Below, one piece after another: positions 30,949 to 40,399 of a stretch of DNA of 64,000 bases. The translations under genes were made by a program, and so were the position numbers. The stretch lies in NCBI GenBank assembly GCA_039621445.1, contig CP154956.1, positions 79,914,474-79,978,473 on the forward strand, read 5' to 3'. This stretch comes from Euglena gracilis (lineage: Eukaryota; Euglenida; Euglenophyceae; Euglenales). Below the pieces are notes generated by a model, which was not told the origin of the DNA, searched no databases, and saw nothing but the letters and a program-made list of their open reading frames with translations. Position 1 is the stretch's first letter. Each line of letters starts with the position of its first letter.

Positions 30949-32504
30949 GACACCTCGGGCTCTGCACTTTGCCCCTGTGTGGCCATGGCCAAGCACCTCT
31001 GATGATGCTGGGCGATGCTGGGCGATGCAGGGCGATGCAGGCATTTTTTTGTATATTTTGGAGAATTGAACTGAATTATTTTTGGGATAGTTTCCCCACA
31101 AAGCTCCAGTTTTACACCCACTTTGGCCATAATGGGTCAATTTTTGCTAATTTGGGGGCTATTTATCACTGATTTGGCAAAGATTAGGCTAATTGGGGCC
31201 TTTTTGAGCAGATTTTATGGCATTTTGGCCATTATGCGCTTTTTTGGTGATTTTGGGTCATTTTTCACAATCTTTTGTGGACATTGTTGGCGTTTTTGGG
31301 CAACTTTTGGTTATTTTGGTTGCTTTTTGGGGCTTGTTTTGGTCAAGATGCCGATGCTGGACAAGATGCAGATGCTGGACAAGATGCATATACTAGACAA
31401 GATGCCAATGCTGGACAAGATGAACTGGATGCAGACACTGGACAACGTGTAGATGGTGAACAAGATGCAGTTGCTGGACAAGAAGCAGATGCTGGACAAG
31501 ATGCAGATGCTAGACAAGATGCAGATACTGGACAAGGTGCCGATGCTGGACAAGATGAACTGGATGCAGACACTGGACAACATGCAGATGGTGGACAAGA
31601 TGCAGTTGCTGGACAAGAAGTAGATGGTGGACAAGATGCAGTTGCTGGACAAATAGCAGATGCTGGACAAGCCAAAAGTGGGCAAAAAGTAGCAAATGTG
31701 GGCAAAAGTGGTCGAAAAGCAACAAACGTTGTCAAACGTGGTCAAAAAGCAGGCAAAAGGGGCCAAAAGTGGTCAAAAAGCAGCAAAAGTGATCAAAAAG
31801 CTGCAAAGGTGGTTGGAAATGGGCAAAGGTGGGCAAAAAGCAGAAAAAGAAGCAGTCAAAATTGGTCAAAAGGCAGCAAATGTGGGCAACAGTGGTCAAA
31901 AAGCAGTCAAAAGTGGTCAATGTGGGCAAAAAGCAGTCAAAAGTGGTCAAAGCGGTCAAAAAGCAACCAAAGATGGCCAAAAGTAACCAAAAGTGGGCTA
32001 GAGCGACAAAAGCAGCAGGCATTATAGGTACACCTTCAACGCCATTGTTGCTATTTTTTGATCACTTTCACTTTTTTGTTGCCCACTTTTGCTGCTTTTT
32101 GACCACGTTTGCCTGTTTTTTGACAACTTTTTGACCACTTTTGCTCCTGTGAGATGGCAACATCGAGTGCAAGTTGCAAGCCTCTTGCCTGTTTGCCGGC
32201 GATGTTGTTCAGATGGTTTTGGTGCGTTGGGTTAGGGGTCCGGCTTGGAGCCTTTTCGCCGGAGTTGGCTGATTTTTAATTTGCCCTCCGGCACCCAGAA
32301 GAAAGGAGCATCAACAACCTATCAATTGGAAGAAGAAAAGGCAGACAGTGGTCAGAAGACCCCTCGAGGGGCAGAGGCAACATCCTGCATCGTACTCCCT
32401 CGAAGAAAACCAATGAGGGAGGAAGGGACACCGAGGGCGAAGCACAAAGACCTTGTGAGGCCATGCATGGCCTCACAGGGGCAAAGTGCAGAGCCCGAGG
32501 TGTC
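30949..32504. repeat. 1.56-kb region bounded by a 39-bp inverted repeat
   Basis: The left arm 30949-30987 (starting GACACCTCGGGCTCTGCACT) matches the reverse complement of 32466-32504 with one mismatch. Between the arms are GGCGATGCAGG repeats, an 18-bp minisatellite (about 31343-31671), GTGGTCAAAAAGCAG repeats and their complement (32060-32140). The arms look like transposon termini, but no clear target duplication is visible. Confidence 0.55.
31275..32027 (+). CDS. 250-codon repeat-derived ORF (DADAGQ repeats, then Lys/Ser-rich)
   Basis: An 18-bp tandem keeps one frame open and would encode about 16 variants of DADAGQ, followed by a basic part of KSGQKV / SKSSQKW repeats. There is no ATG at the start of the frame. 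Third-position changes are not clearly favoured over others. I regard it as a frame kept open by repeat length (18 bp is divisible by 3) rather than a proven gene; if expressed, it would be an acidic-then-basic disordered protein. Confidence 0.2.
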   Translation: MWTLLAFLGNFWLFWLLFGACFGQDADAGQDADAGQDAYTRQDANAGQDELDADTGQRVDGEQDAVAGQEADAGQDADARQDADTGQGADAGQDELDADTGQHADGGQDAVAGQEVDGGQDAVAGQIADAGQAKSGQKVANVGKSGRKATNVVKRGQKAGKRGQKWSKSSKSDQKAAKVVGNGQRWAKSRKRSSQNWSKGSKCGQQWSKSSQKWSMWAKSSQKWSKRSKSNQRWPKVTKSGLERQKQQAL

Positions 32505-32848
32505 GGCCATTATAGCCACAGCACACAATGCATCCAAGCAGGGATATGGCAGCCAAAACTGCACAGGCCATGACAACAACGCAGACATGACGGCACAACC
32601 GGCCACAAAGGCATCCACATCTACAAAAGTCGGTGGAATAGAGGCCAAGGGGGCCATCAGAAAGGTCAGAAACACAATACCCCCCTTTCTCAATCATAAC
32701 ACCCTTCAGGGGTCAAGGGTGGGGCCCCGGCCCGGGGCGACGGGGAAGGAACAGCACCGCCACCCCTTCACCGCCCTCCGCCACCAACCCCCTTTTCCCC
32801 CCTCCTCTCTGCCCCCTGCGCTCCGGACACCTCTTCCTCACCACGGCT
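32245..32848 (+). CDS. hypothetical ORF upstream of tyrosine recombinase
   Basis: An open frame with protein-like composition (SAIIATAHNASKQGYGSQN, TKASTSTKVGGIEAKG) runs to 33000, overlapping the recombinase frame. It overlaps the right arm of the 39-bp inverted repeat. It could be the first ORF of the recombinase element (Gag-like position), but no motif supports this. Confidence 0.25.
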
Positions 32849-33870
32849 GTGCACCGCCGCCCCTCTGGCATCATCCCGGACTTCCGCACCGCTCTCACCT
32901 GGTCCCTTGCACCCAGCACCCTTTCCTCCTACACCTCCCGAATCGCCGCCTTCCTCCAATGGTGGGAAGACCGCGCCTCGGGTTTGCCACTACAGCCTGA
33001 GCTGGTCGAACAGTTTCTTCTCCAACAATTGGTTGCAGGAACCGCGGCAAGTACCCTCCGGGTTTTCCTTTCTGCCATCACCTTCCTGCGCTCCATTCGA
33101 CTGTTCCCTTGGGACATTCCCCACGCATGGTGGAGGGTGTCCAATGCGGCATCCAACTTGGCCATCTGCCCACCCCGTCCAAGGACGTGGTTCTTGCTGC
33201 CTTACCTCTGCATCTGCGCCCGCGCCTGCCACACCACTGAGCAAAAACGTTACCTCGCAGTTGTGGTCTTGGCCCTCCTCACTGGTCTTCGCTTCAGCGA
33301 GGCCTCCCGCATCTGCCTAAACGATTTCTCTTTTGGCAACGGGTGTGCTTTCCGTTTCCACTGCGCCAAGCGCCGGCCCTCCTCTCCTCACTACACCTCT
33401 CGCCCACTCTCCTCCTGGGGTGCTTCATGGGCCCGTTACCTTACACTCACATCCACAGGCCCCCCCGATAGGGCCTTCCTCCCCTCCCGCCCAGCTCCGG
33501 AACGGGTTTTCCGATTTCACCCGGCCCATGCTCCCACAACGGCACACCTTCCATGCCCTACGCCGGGCCAACGCCTACTACCTCTCCTCCTTGGGCCTTC
33601 CGCCCGAGCAAATCGGCGAATGGAGCCGCTGGCGGTCCCCAGCACTTGTTCGGCACTATGCCGGGCCACCGGCCGGTGCAACCACCTCGGCGTCCTGCAC
33701 GGCCCCCTTTCCGCCACTCGCCTTGTCCGACCTCTTCCCCGTCCGCTTCCTCGACTCAACCACAGCTTCCCTCTGTGGAGCGCACTTCTCGGCACCTGAA
33801 CCGCAACTACGCCTCCCCCCTGCACCGAAACCCAACAAAAGGCGGCGGCGGTCCCGTGATTCGAATACCT
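32849..33870 (+). pseudogene. tyrosine recombinase of a YR mobile element, frameshifted
   Basis: The first frame has a SAM-like N-terminal core (STLSSYTSRIAAFLQWWED...TLRVFLSAITFLRS), typical of phage-integrase-type enzymes, then YLAVVVLALLTGLRFSEASR with the box I Arg. After about 33500 the frame shifts and box II follows: RHTFHALRRANAYY (H-x2-R) and PALVRHYAGPP (nucleophile Tyr at about 33660). All four core positions except the beta-hairpin Lys are visible. There is no ATG in the first frame, so the start is unknown. It differs clearly from the Crypton-like enzyme at 17863-18920: it is GC-rich and keeps the classic His. DIRS/PAT-type retrotransposons and Cryptons both carry such enzymes; the downstream ORF is compatible with either. 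Confidence 0.68.
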
Positions 33871-34422
33871 AGTGGATGGTCCCGCTTGTGCACGGTCATC
33901 TGGAACCTCTCCTGGACGCTATCTCGGAAACGCCTTCCGCGACCCACCACCAGAAGCCGCCTCTTCCACGGCCTACGATTACTACTAGCCGCCGCCTGGC
34001 AGCGGGCCGTCCAACTGAACGACCTCACCGTTTGGCGACGTGCCCTCCGTACCGTGAGCCTTCTGCACTCTATTCAGCTTCTCGACATTCTCGACTTTGA
34101 TTACCACCCCTCTGCCCCAACCGCCCGTACCGCCCGTGCCTCCCTGAACATGCCGATGGCTTCCAAGGGCCTCGGGTCCCGTGGTTCCTTCCCCGTCCCC
34201 ACTGGCGTTTGGTCCGCCATCGTGCACACCTCCTTGCCCGCTAGTATAAAGGCTGCTGGTGCTATCGAACCATTCTTGCCGCACCCCCCTGACCGCTTTG
34301 CCTCGGCCATGCTGCAGCGCCTACGAGCTGACGGGTTCCTCTTGGATTGTGCGCACCTGCCCCCCAGCGCCTCCTGCTTCCTACGCCCCAAATCCAAGAG
34401 CCCCTCAAGATGGGCTTGGTGA
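33860..34422 (+). CDS. ORF downstream of recombinase, possible start of a reverse-transcriptase region
   Basis: About 185 codons of GC-rich, protein-like sequence directly after the recombinase (SRLFHGLRLLLAAAWQRAV, GAIEPFLPHPPDRF), ending CFLRPKSKS before a stop. A CFLRPKS-type block just upstream of the first RT motif is seen in some YR retrotransposons, so this could be the N-terminal part of RT cut off by decay. No RT catalytic YxDD is found downstream. Function otherwise unknown. Confidence 0.35.
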
Positions 34423-34974
34423 CCAAGAAACCAATCAGGCATTGGGGCCTTTCAAGTTATCAACAAGGCCACGGGGGCCAGAAACGTCAACAAGAACACC
34501 ATCAATTTCAACAAGACCACAGGGAGGTCTTTCAGAGGCCCAACAGAAGCTGAGGGGCAGGCTTTGTATTTAAATTGGCTGCCCCAACCCAGTCCCAGGA
34601 GGAAGATGGCCCCCCAAGGGCCAGGTAGGAGAAACAGGAGGGGGACACTCCCCAAGGCTTAAGCCTTTAAGGTGTTCATAGGTGGATGTGCACGCACTCT
34701 CTCTGCTCACATTTTCTCTAGAGGATGTTGTTGGATTCCATACCAAGGGCTGACTGCCCCTGTTTTGCCCATCTGACCTCTTTGATGATGATGGTGTTTA
34801 CCATAGGGGGGCCTCTTGGGTCCCCCCCTGTTGATGGAACAGGTATAAATGCTGGTGGGGAGTATTCAACACCCCAGCCAGCCCCCAGAAAATCTTCTGA
34901 TGGGAGCAATGCATTCCATTGAGGAAGAAATGGGGAGAAACCTCTTTGCACAATGAAATGGAGAATGACCAGCA
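34423..34974. other. unassigned sequence with a short candidate exon
   Basis: 34720-34922 holds a 65-codon plus-strand frame (MLLDSIPRADCPCFAHLTSL) and a minus frame of similar length; neither is recognised. The rest shows stops in all frames. Confidence 0.2.
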
Positions 34975-35800
34975 GCCCTCAATGAGAAGATCTCTTCAAC
35001 GAGCAGCGATGGCCACCAAATTCAGCCACGCCGCAGCCACACAGGATTCTCATTCGAAAAGTTCTGCAGCACCCGGAATTGAATGGTTGATCCATTGAGC
35101 TTTGAAAGACACAGCATTTGGCAAGGTCACTAAACGCAGCTTTTGACCAAAGACATGTTGCTTTTACAGATCCAGCCACGGGCCGACCCGCCCCCCCCCC
35201 CCCCAGACCTTCCACCCCCTCGGGGGGGGGGGTGTCCTGTCTGCATTTCCCCCCCCCAGCCAGCACCTTTCTCCAGCTGTGCCAGGACCCCCCCCCAGGG
35301 TCTTTGAGAAAACCTATTTTGGACGACTGATTCGCTTAAAGCAAATCAAACCTTAAAAAGTTTAGTATTGCTTCAGTTTTACAATCCACAGTGTTTATAT
35401 TGGAAGTGTTATCTTGTCTCCGTAATAAGAAATCAGATGTATTAATTGTGGTTTCCGTAAGTTTTTTCCCCTAAAGGTACTGAAGAGATGCTGCAAGTGA
35501 GCAATTTTTCTTTTGGATTTGCCGACCTTCCGCTGCAGATCACCGGAGAAAGACACAAATCCAAATCGATGGGACGTGAGCTGTGCCGGGCACATCACCG
35601 CAGGAGATGAATCTCGAGACACGTTCAGATATTTGCACTTTCACATTGGAGGGCAGCGATCTGGAAATTAATCTAGATTCAATTTTCACTGAGCTTATCA
35701 CATATTGCACATTCATATTGGTTTCTGGGTTCTGGGTTGACGCTCAGATCAACATTGATACTGCATCGATTTCGTTGAAACAATCACTTTCACCAAAATG
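34975..35800. other. AA-family remnant, C/G hairpin and unassigned sequence
   Basis: 34975-35035 matches the AA unit of 26905-26975. 35185-35235 is a C-tract/G-tract hairpin. 35340-35800 is ordinary sequence; the frame near 35487-35606 (EMLQVSNFSFGFADLPLQ) is protein-like but unrecognised. Confidence 0.25.
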
Positions 35801-36166
35801 CGCCATTTAGAAGGATTTTGACAAAATTTGCTTGATTCCCTTCATAAATGTGCACGCACAGGGTATATGATTTGGACAACATTTTTTTGCAGAAAAATTT
35901 TGCCAAAAATGTCTTTGACTCCCACTCAGTTCAATGGCTGCCCATTCTGTTTGATCACACCCTGGGAGCGGTGCTCTTGCCATAGACGCTTGCCCGGTTG
36001 GAGGAAGGAGTGTACTTTTTATTTTCCTTGTGGTTGGAGGGGGCCTTCCCTGACGTTTGGGGGATGATATTTGGCCATTCTTGTGCAACTGTGTTTTCTT
36101 TTCTGAGCATGAAGAAGTGGCCAAATAAGGGTGTGATGACCCCTAGAATCTAACTGCTATATTTTT
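35801..36166. repeat. dispersed repeat BB, copy 1 (inverted relative to 48337-48710)
   Basis: About 366 bases mirror 48337-48710 with roughly 10 percent differences. One frame is shared by both: VFDSH-VQWLPI, LARLE-GVYFLFSL, GMIFGHSCATVFSFLSMKKW, ending VMTPRI-stop (plus strand here, minus strand there). Frame conservation between copies suggests a decayed protein-coding mobile element of unknown type. Confidence 0.5.
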
Positions 36167-36207
36167 TTACATCATTACCACAACCATATTTATTATATTT
36201 GTTATTT

Positions 36208-36692
36208 ACAGCTTGGTGCTTGGGTATGGATGGCATCCCCCCCCCTCGAAGCAAATGCAGCAAGGATCAAATGAATTACATCAGTTTTTGTCATGCTTTT
36301 GCTGAGACCACCCGTGGTGAAATCCAAGGGGGAAGGACAGCATCAAAGGGAAGTTTACAGGAATTTTGGGGTTACCATGACTGAACCCTCGATGAACCCT
36401 GTCAGTTCTCCCTGTTGCCCATGATTTGAGTCAAGGTATTTTCTTGTTCACCAACTCAACTCCCACCCCACATGAACCCCCACCAGACCCCAGGCTTTGG
36501 ACCTCTCATTCCTGGGAAGTCATCTTCTTTTGCTTGTATCTGGCAGTGGCGTTTCGGGAGATGGCAGAAGAATTGGGCCTCAATGCAGAAAACTCCTCCA
36601 TGCTGGAATACTTGTTCACCGCCGTGCATAGCGATTTTGGCGAAACAAAACATGGCCGTTATCAGGACAATGAATATCAGGTGTTCTGATGC
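36208..36692 (+). CDS. hypothetical protein, candidate exons
   Basis: After TATTTACAG (a good 3' splice site ending at 36210) a frame reads DQMNYISFCHAFAETTRGEI and stops at 36384. A second frame, 36426-36689, reads CLYLAVAFREMAEELGLNAEN...EYLFTAVHSDFGETKHGRYQ to a stop. Both look protein-like, and the second has a clear helical region. No family recognised; whether they belong together is unknown. Confidence 0.32.
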
Positions 36693-36699
36693 AAGATTT

Positions 36700-37345
36700 G
36701 ACCGGTTTTGAATTGCTGAGCTCTTAATGGGACATGCATGTAATGGAAGGCCAAAAAGACCAGCATTTGCAAATTTCGCGGAATTTATGATTTACAAATT
36801 AAACACCTGCAATTTGTGGTAATTTTCAATGATTTTACAGAAATTTTAATTCTAACCCCCCCGCATATCCCCCATACTCGTTTTGTTCGATTTTTTTCTA
36901 CCTTTTTGACCCAGAAATGACCCAAACTTCATGGGTTTCGGGGGGCCAAAATCGGGGGTCAGAGAGGGGTCGACAAACGCTCATTTACGGCTCAAAAACA
37001 GTTTTTCTGGGTCCGTGAGGCCAAAAAAACACGGTTTCGGGCAATTTTTTTTCGATTTTTTTCGACTTTTTTTGACCTGATTTTGCCCCAAAGTCCATGG
37101 GTTTCGGGCCAAAAACGCCGATTCAAAAAACGCTCGTTTTCAGCCCAAAAAACAGTTTTTCCGGGTCCGGGAGGCCAAAAAAAGCGTCGGTTCGGGCAAT
37201 TTTTTTCCGATTTTTTTTTCAATTTTTTCACTCGCCAAAATCGGCTAAGTCAAATTGGGCCAAAACTGTAAAAAATGGCCAAATTTGGCCGAAAAATGGC
37301 CGTAACTCGGGGGGTTTTTTTATCTGCTTTTTTCCCTGGCGATTT
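36700..37345. repeat. large dispersed repeat Y, partial copy 3
   Basis: 36740-36850 has the CCAAAAAGACCAGCATTTGCAA...TTTACAAATTA-ACACCTGCAATTT unit. 36890-37310 has the CCATGGGTTTCGGGCCAAAA and TTTTTCCGGGTCCGGGAGGCC units of repeat Y, ending GGCCGTAACTCGG. No gene. Confidence 0.5.
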
Positions 37346-38182
37346 TTTTGATTTTCTTAGAGAAAATCCGCATCCTGGACCAGATTTCACCTGACACCAA
37401 AAGCACTCTTCCACACCCTTTGCTCTGCTGCACCCAAACCAGGCATATGCTTAAGGAATTGCAGTACCCCGTGGGGGGGGGCTGGACTGCAGCTAGTCCA
37501 AATTTGGCTGGTGGGATTTCTAGCAGACCCCCCCGGGGGGGTCTGCTAGCAGGGCTAGCTAGTGGAATTTTTTTTTCCAGTGACCGGCGCGAAGCGCCGG
37601 ATTTTTTTGGGGGAGACCCCCAAAAATGGCCAAAAATGCCCGTTTTTGACCATTTTTGGCCATTTTTGGAACAAAATCAGCAAAAAACCTATTAAAAACC
37701 TCATTTCCACCTCGGCGCGCAGCGCCGGAGGAAAATTTTTTTTACAGTTGGGGGGACCCCCAGACCCCCCCCCCGGGAGGGGGAGGTCTAGCTGGTCCAT
37801 TTTTTCCAGTGTCTAGCCGACTGGCTAGCCAGTACCCCCCCCCGGGTCCTTAAGCAAATGCCTGACCCAAACCCCACAGTTCAACCCAACGGCTCCTTGC
37901 ACAGCACACCCCCACATCTCGCACCGGCAAGGCGACAATGAAACAGGCCTCTGAAACCCCGTTTTCGGACGCAAACGCTGTTCTCAGAGACCCCAAACCG
38001 TGCACACATGCGCGCGACACCGGCCATTGAAGACCCTTCTGTGGTCGATGCATGGCCCAGGTGCAGCCAAGATATGTGCTGGCCGTGGGCTCAACCGTGA
38101 TCCATTGCGACCCCTTTAGCGTGTCAAAACATGGCGATTGGACCCACTTCACAGGGTTCAAGCCTTGAGACACTAGAGCCAT
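37346..38182 (-). pseudogene. hypothetical gene interrupted by a hAT-like element
   Basis: An ATG at 38182 (minus) opens about 107 codons (MALVSQGLNPVKWVQSPC, VEPTASTYLGCTWAMHRP, FIVALPVRDVGVCCARSR) to WVELWG at the element. Removing 37440-37864 and one 8-bp duplication keeps the same frame open for about 18 more codons, to GVR-stop at a GTCAGGTGA. The match of frame across the excision supports an exon that was intact before insertion. Family unknown. Confidence 0.42.
37440..37864. mobile_element. hAT-like non-autonomous element, 425 bp, 8-bp TSD
   Basis: Ends CAGGCATATGCTTAAGGA and its complement (TCCTTAAGCAAATGCCTG) differ at one base. The 8-bp duplication ACCCAAAC lies at 37432-37439 and 37865-37872. 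CAGG termini and an 8-bp duplication are the hAT signature. Inside are nested G/C-tract hairpins (GTACCCC...GGGG), CTAGCAGACCCCC/GGGGGTCTGCTAG and GGCGC-AAGCGCCGG. Non-coding. Confidence 0.8.
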
Positions 38183-38612
38183 GTTCGGGAAACAGGTCCG
38201 AGGGTCATCATGGTTTCACACCCGAGACACAGCGCCTTTCACCCTGTCAAGCAAATTGAGCGCATTTGCACGTGATTTTTTCCAAATCTTTTAATGCCAC
38301 TTGGGCGGTCTACGTTTAATGGTGGAACATTGGTTGATCGGAAAAAGATACACTTGTTCGAAGGCAAATAAAAAAACTGCATGTTCTTCCTTGAAAAAAT
38401 GAAACCAACAGATGAAGAAAATTGAATTACCCCCCCCCCCCCATGCAGTCCCCTCCGGCTTTATGGGTATTTCATGACCCTCAGGGGGGCTTTATATGGG
38501 GGGGGGAGGAAGGAGCGTAGATCTTCTCAACAAAACAACAAGAAACGTCTTTGGGTTCTTTTGTGAAACATTCAAGGAATGACCAGAAGTCATTTCGCCT
38601 TCCATCTCAGGA
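38183..38612. other. unassigned sequence and a family A hairpin
   Basis: 38183-38425 is ordinary sequence, possibly upstream of the minus-strand gene. 38430-38512 is ACCCCCCCCCC...GGCTTTATATGGGGGGGGG, a family A hairpin next to TA. Confidence 0.3.
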
Positions 38613-38918
38613 TCATCTCAGGATCATGCGGAAAAATTGCAGAAATTTGCAGAAATTTGTGGAAATTGTGGGGAATTGCAGATATCTATTCCTCCCCCCC
38701 TGCCAGGCTGTGCAGAGCACGCCGTAGATTCTGTTAACCCCTGTTGTGTCCCCCCTCGGGAAAACTTTCAATGTGCACACAGAGTTGTGATATGCCCAGT
38801 CAGTTAGAGGTGGGCCCTCAATTTCCGCTCCCAAATCGTTCATGGCACAACAGAGGTGTGCATGGTCATGTGGTCCATACTGGGTGTGGGCCCTGGGGTA
38901 CCTTTTTCTAGAGGTCAA
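38613..38918 (-). CDS. hypothetical protein fragment
   Basis: About 100 codons on the minus strand of even composition (YGPHDHAHLCCAMNDLGAEI, PLTDWAYHNSVCTLKVFPRG, GVNRIYGVLCTAWQGG). It begins near GTACCCCAGG and ends in AT-rich repeats of GCAGAAATTTG. No family recognised. The N-terminal residue is uncertain because the frame extends upstream of the first ATG. Confidence 0.38.
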   Translation of the reverse strand: MTSRKRYPRAHTQYGPHDHAHLCCAMNDLGAEIEGPPLTDWAYHNSVCTLKVFPRGDTTGVNRIYGVLCTAWQGGRNRYLQFPTISTNFCKFLQFFRMILR

Positions 38919-39107
38919 TTTTTCAATTCTCTGGTCCCTTCTAAGTTTTCTACTTGTTTTAAATTTTCAGTGTCTCTGTTCCTGGCCTCCGCCTCTGTCT
39001 CCCGGGACAGCCTGCCCTCTGCGCAACGCAAAAAGCCAAACCATTTGAAGGTTCTCCCGCCGTGGACCGTCACCAAGCCCCTTCGTTCGCCCGCCCCTTT
39101 GGGTCCC
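38919..39107. other. unassigned sequence
   Basis: Ordinary mixed sequence with a T-rich tract ending TTTTCAG (about 38970) that could be a 3' splice site on the plus strand. No recognised frame. Confidence 0.2.
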
Positions 39108-39861
39108 ACATCGCCCTGCATCGCTTTGAGCTCCTCAATGGTGCCCCTCTATTTTCTTGGTTGTTGTTGACTACTTTTGGCCATTTTTGGCTCATTTGTG
39201 TAACTTTTGGCCACTTTTGGCCACTTTTGGCCACTTTTGGCCACTTTGGCCGCGTTTGACTGAAGTTGACCCACATCCGCTCCAGTGGCCGCACCCGCCG
39301 CATCCAGTAGCCGCATTCCGCATCTCCTCCGGGAGCAGCATTTGCTCGAGCAGCCGCATCCTTGCATCCGTTCACGTTACCACATCCCCCACATCTCCGC
39401 ATCGGTTAGCCAATCTCACACCCTACAAAATGGTCCAAATTGGTCAAAAATCGTCAAAATGCAACAAAAACAGCAAAAACGACGGGGAAAAGTGCCAAAA
39501 AATGGTTTAATGTGGTCAAAAATGGCCCCAAAACAAAACCAGGAGAAACTGGTTTAAATTGACCAAAATGAGCAAAGGTCAAAAACAGCCAAAAAATGGT
39601 CGAAATAATTAAAATGGGCTGGAAATGGTCAAAAGGGGCCAAAAGGGGCCAAGAATTACTCAAACTGGCCAAAAGTGGCAAAAAGGTGGGAAAAATCTCC
39701 AAAAAAAAGTGACCAAAAATGGCCAAAATGGGCAAATGCAGCCAAAATGTCTGAAAAAATATACAGCCAAATAATGCCCGAATCGCCTTGCATCGCCCTG
39801 CACTAGAACCCCACCTTTGGCCTCCAAAATTCCCGCATTGTTACATCGCCCTGCATCGCTT
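39108..39861. repeat. TTTTGGCCA/GGTCAAAA array bounded by 19-bp direct repeats
   Basis: ACATCGCCCTGCATCGCTT occurs at 39108-39126 and 39843-39861, and part of it at 39789-39803. Between lie tandem CTTTTGGCCA units (39170-39250) and many GGTCAAAAATGG units (39430-39720). The same GCGATGCAGGGCGATGC and GGTCAAAAAG combination fills 31000-32150, so both belong to one repeat type. Confidence 0.5.
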
Positions 39862-40107
39862 GACCGCCACACCGGCAAGCTGAATGGACGGCTCAGCCAT
39901 CATTTTCTTAACCCAACACCCTCTGCTCCATGTGCGCAGCGCATATGCGCGCCTCATGTCAAAGCGTTTTGTATTAACGTTCAGCATGGGGGGGACGTTT
40001 CCATCGTGCAGCTCAATGACACCCCCGTACAACCCCATTTTCAGATGTGTCACCCTTTCCTCACAAACCCCCAATTGTACGCACATTCGCGCGACCCCAG
40101 CCTCCAA
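39841..40107 (-). CDS. hypothetical coding fragment
   Basis: The minus strand reads EERVTHLKMGLYGGVIELHD and LNVNTKRFDMRRAYALRTWS in one open frame ending at the ACATCGCCCTGC repeat. Composition is protein-like. It is on the same strand as the interrupted frame 40400-41290 and might belong to the same gene. No family recognised. Confidence 0.3.
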   Translation of the reverse strand: MEAGVARMCVQLGVCEERVTHLKMGLYGGVIELHDGNVPPMLNVNTKRFDMRRAYALRTWSRGCWVKKMMAEPSIQLAGVAVKRCRAM

Positions 40108-40399
40108 ACAATTTTCTTCTTGTGGTCAGTGTCAACTCCTCAGAGCCAGGAGCTGTGTCTAGGGCCAATGGCGGCTTGGGGTTTCAAATAGGGGCCACGA
40201 AGACGGGGCTGCCAAAATACTCTCTGGCACAGGTGCGCTGCTGAATGTGGGTCCCTCTCGTTCGGGGTCTCCAGTGCGGGCAGCGGAGGGCTGCCTTCTT
40301 GTCACCTGCTGTGTGGTGTGGACACACCGTGGTCTTTCGGCGGCTGACTCATGGTCTTTCAGATGCTGTTCAGAGACGTGCGCAACACCGTTGGTCCTC

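Noticed and set aside
31311-31766. Cys/Ser-rich minus-strand frame opposite the minisatellite
   Set aside because: It is the reverse-frame shadow of the 18-bp tandem; the plus frame is equally repetitive.
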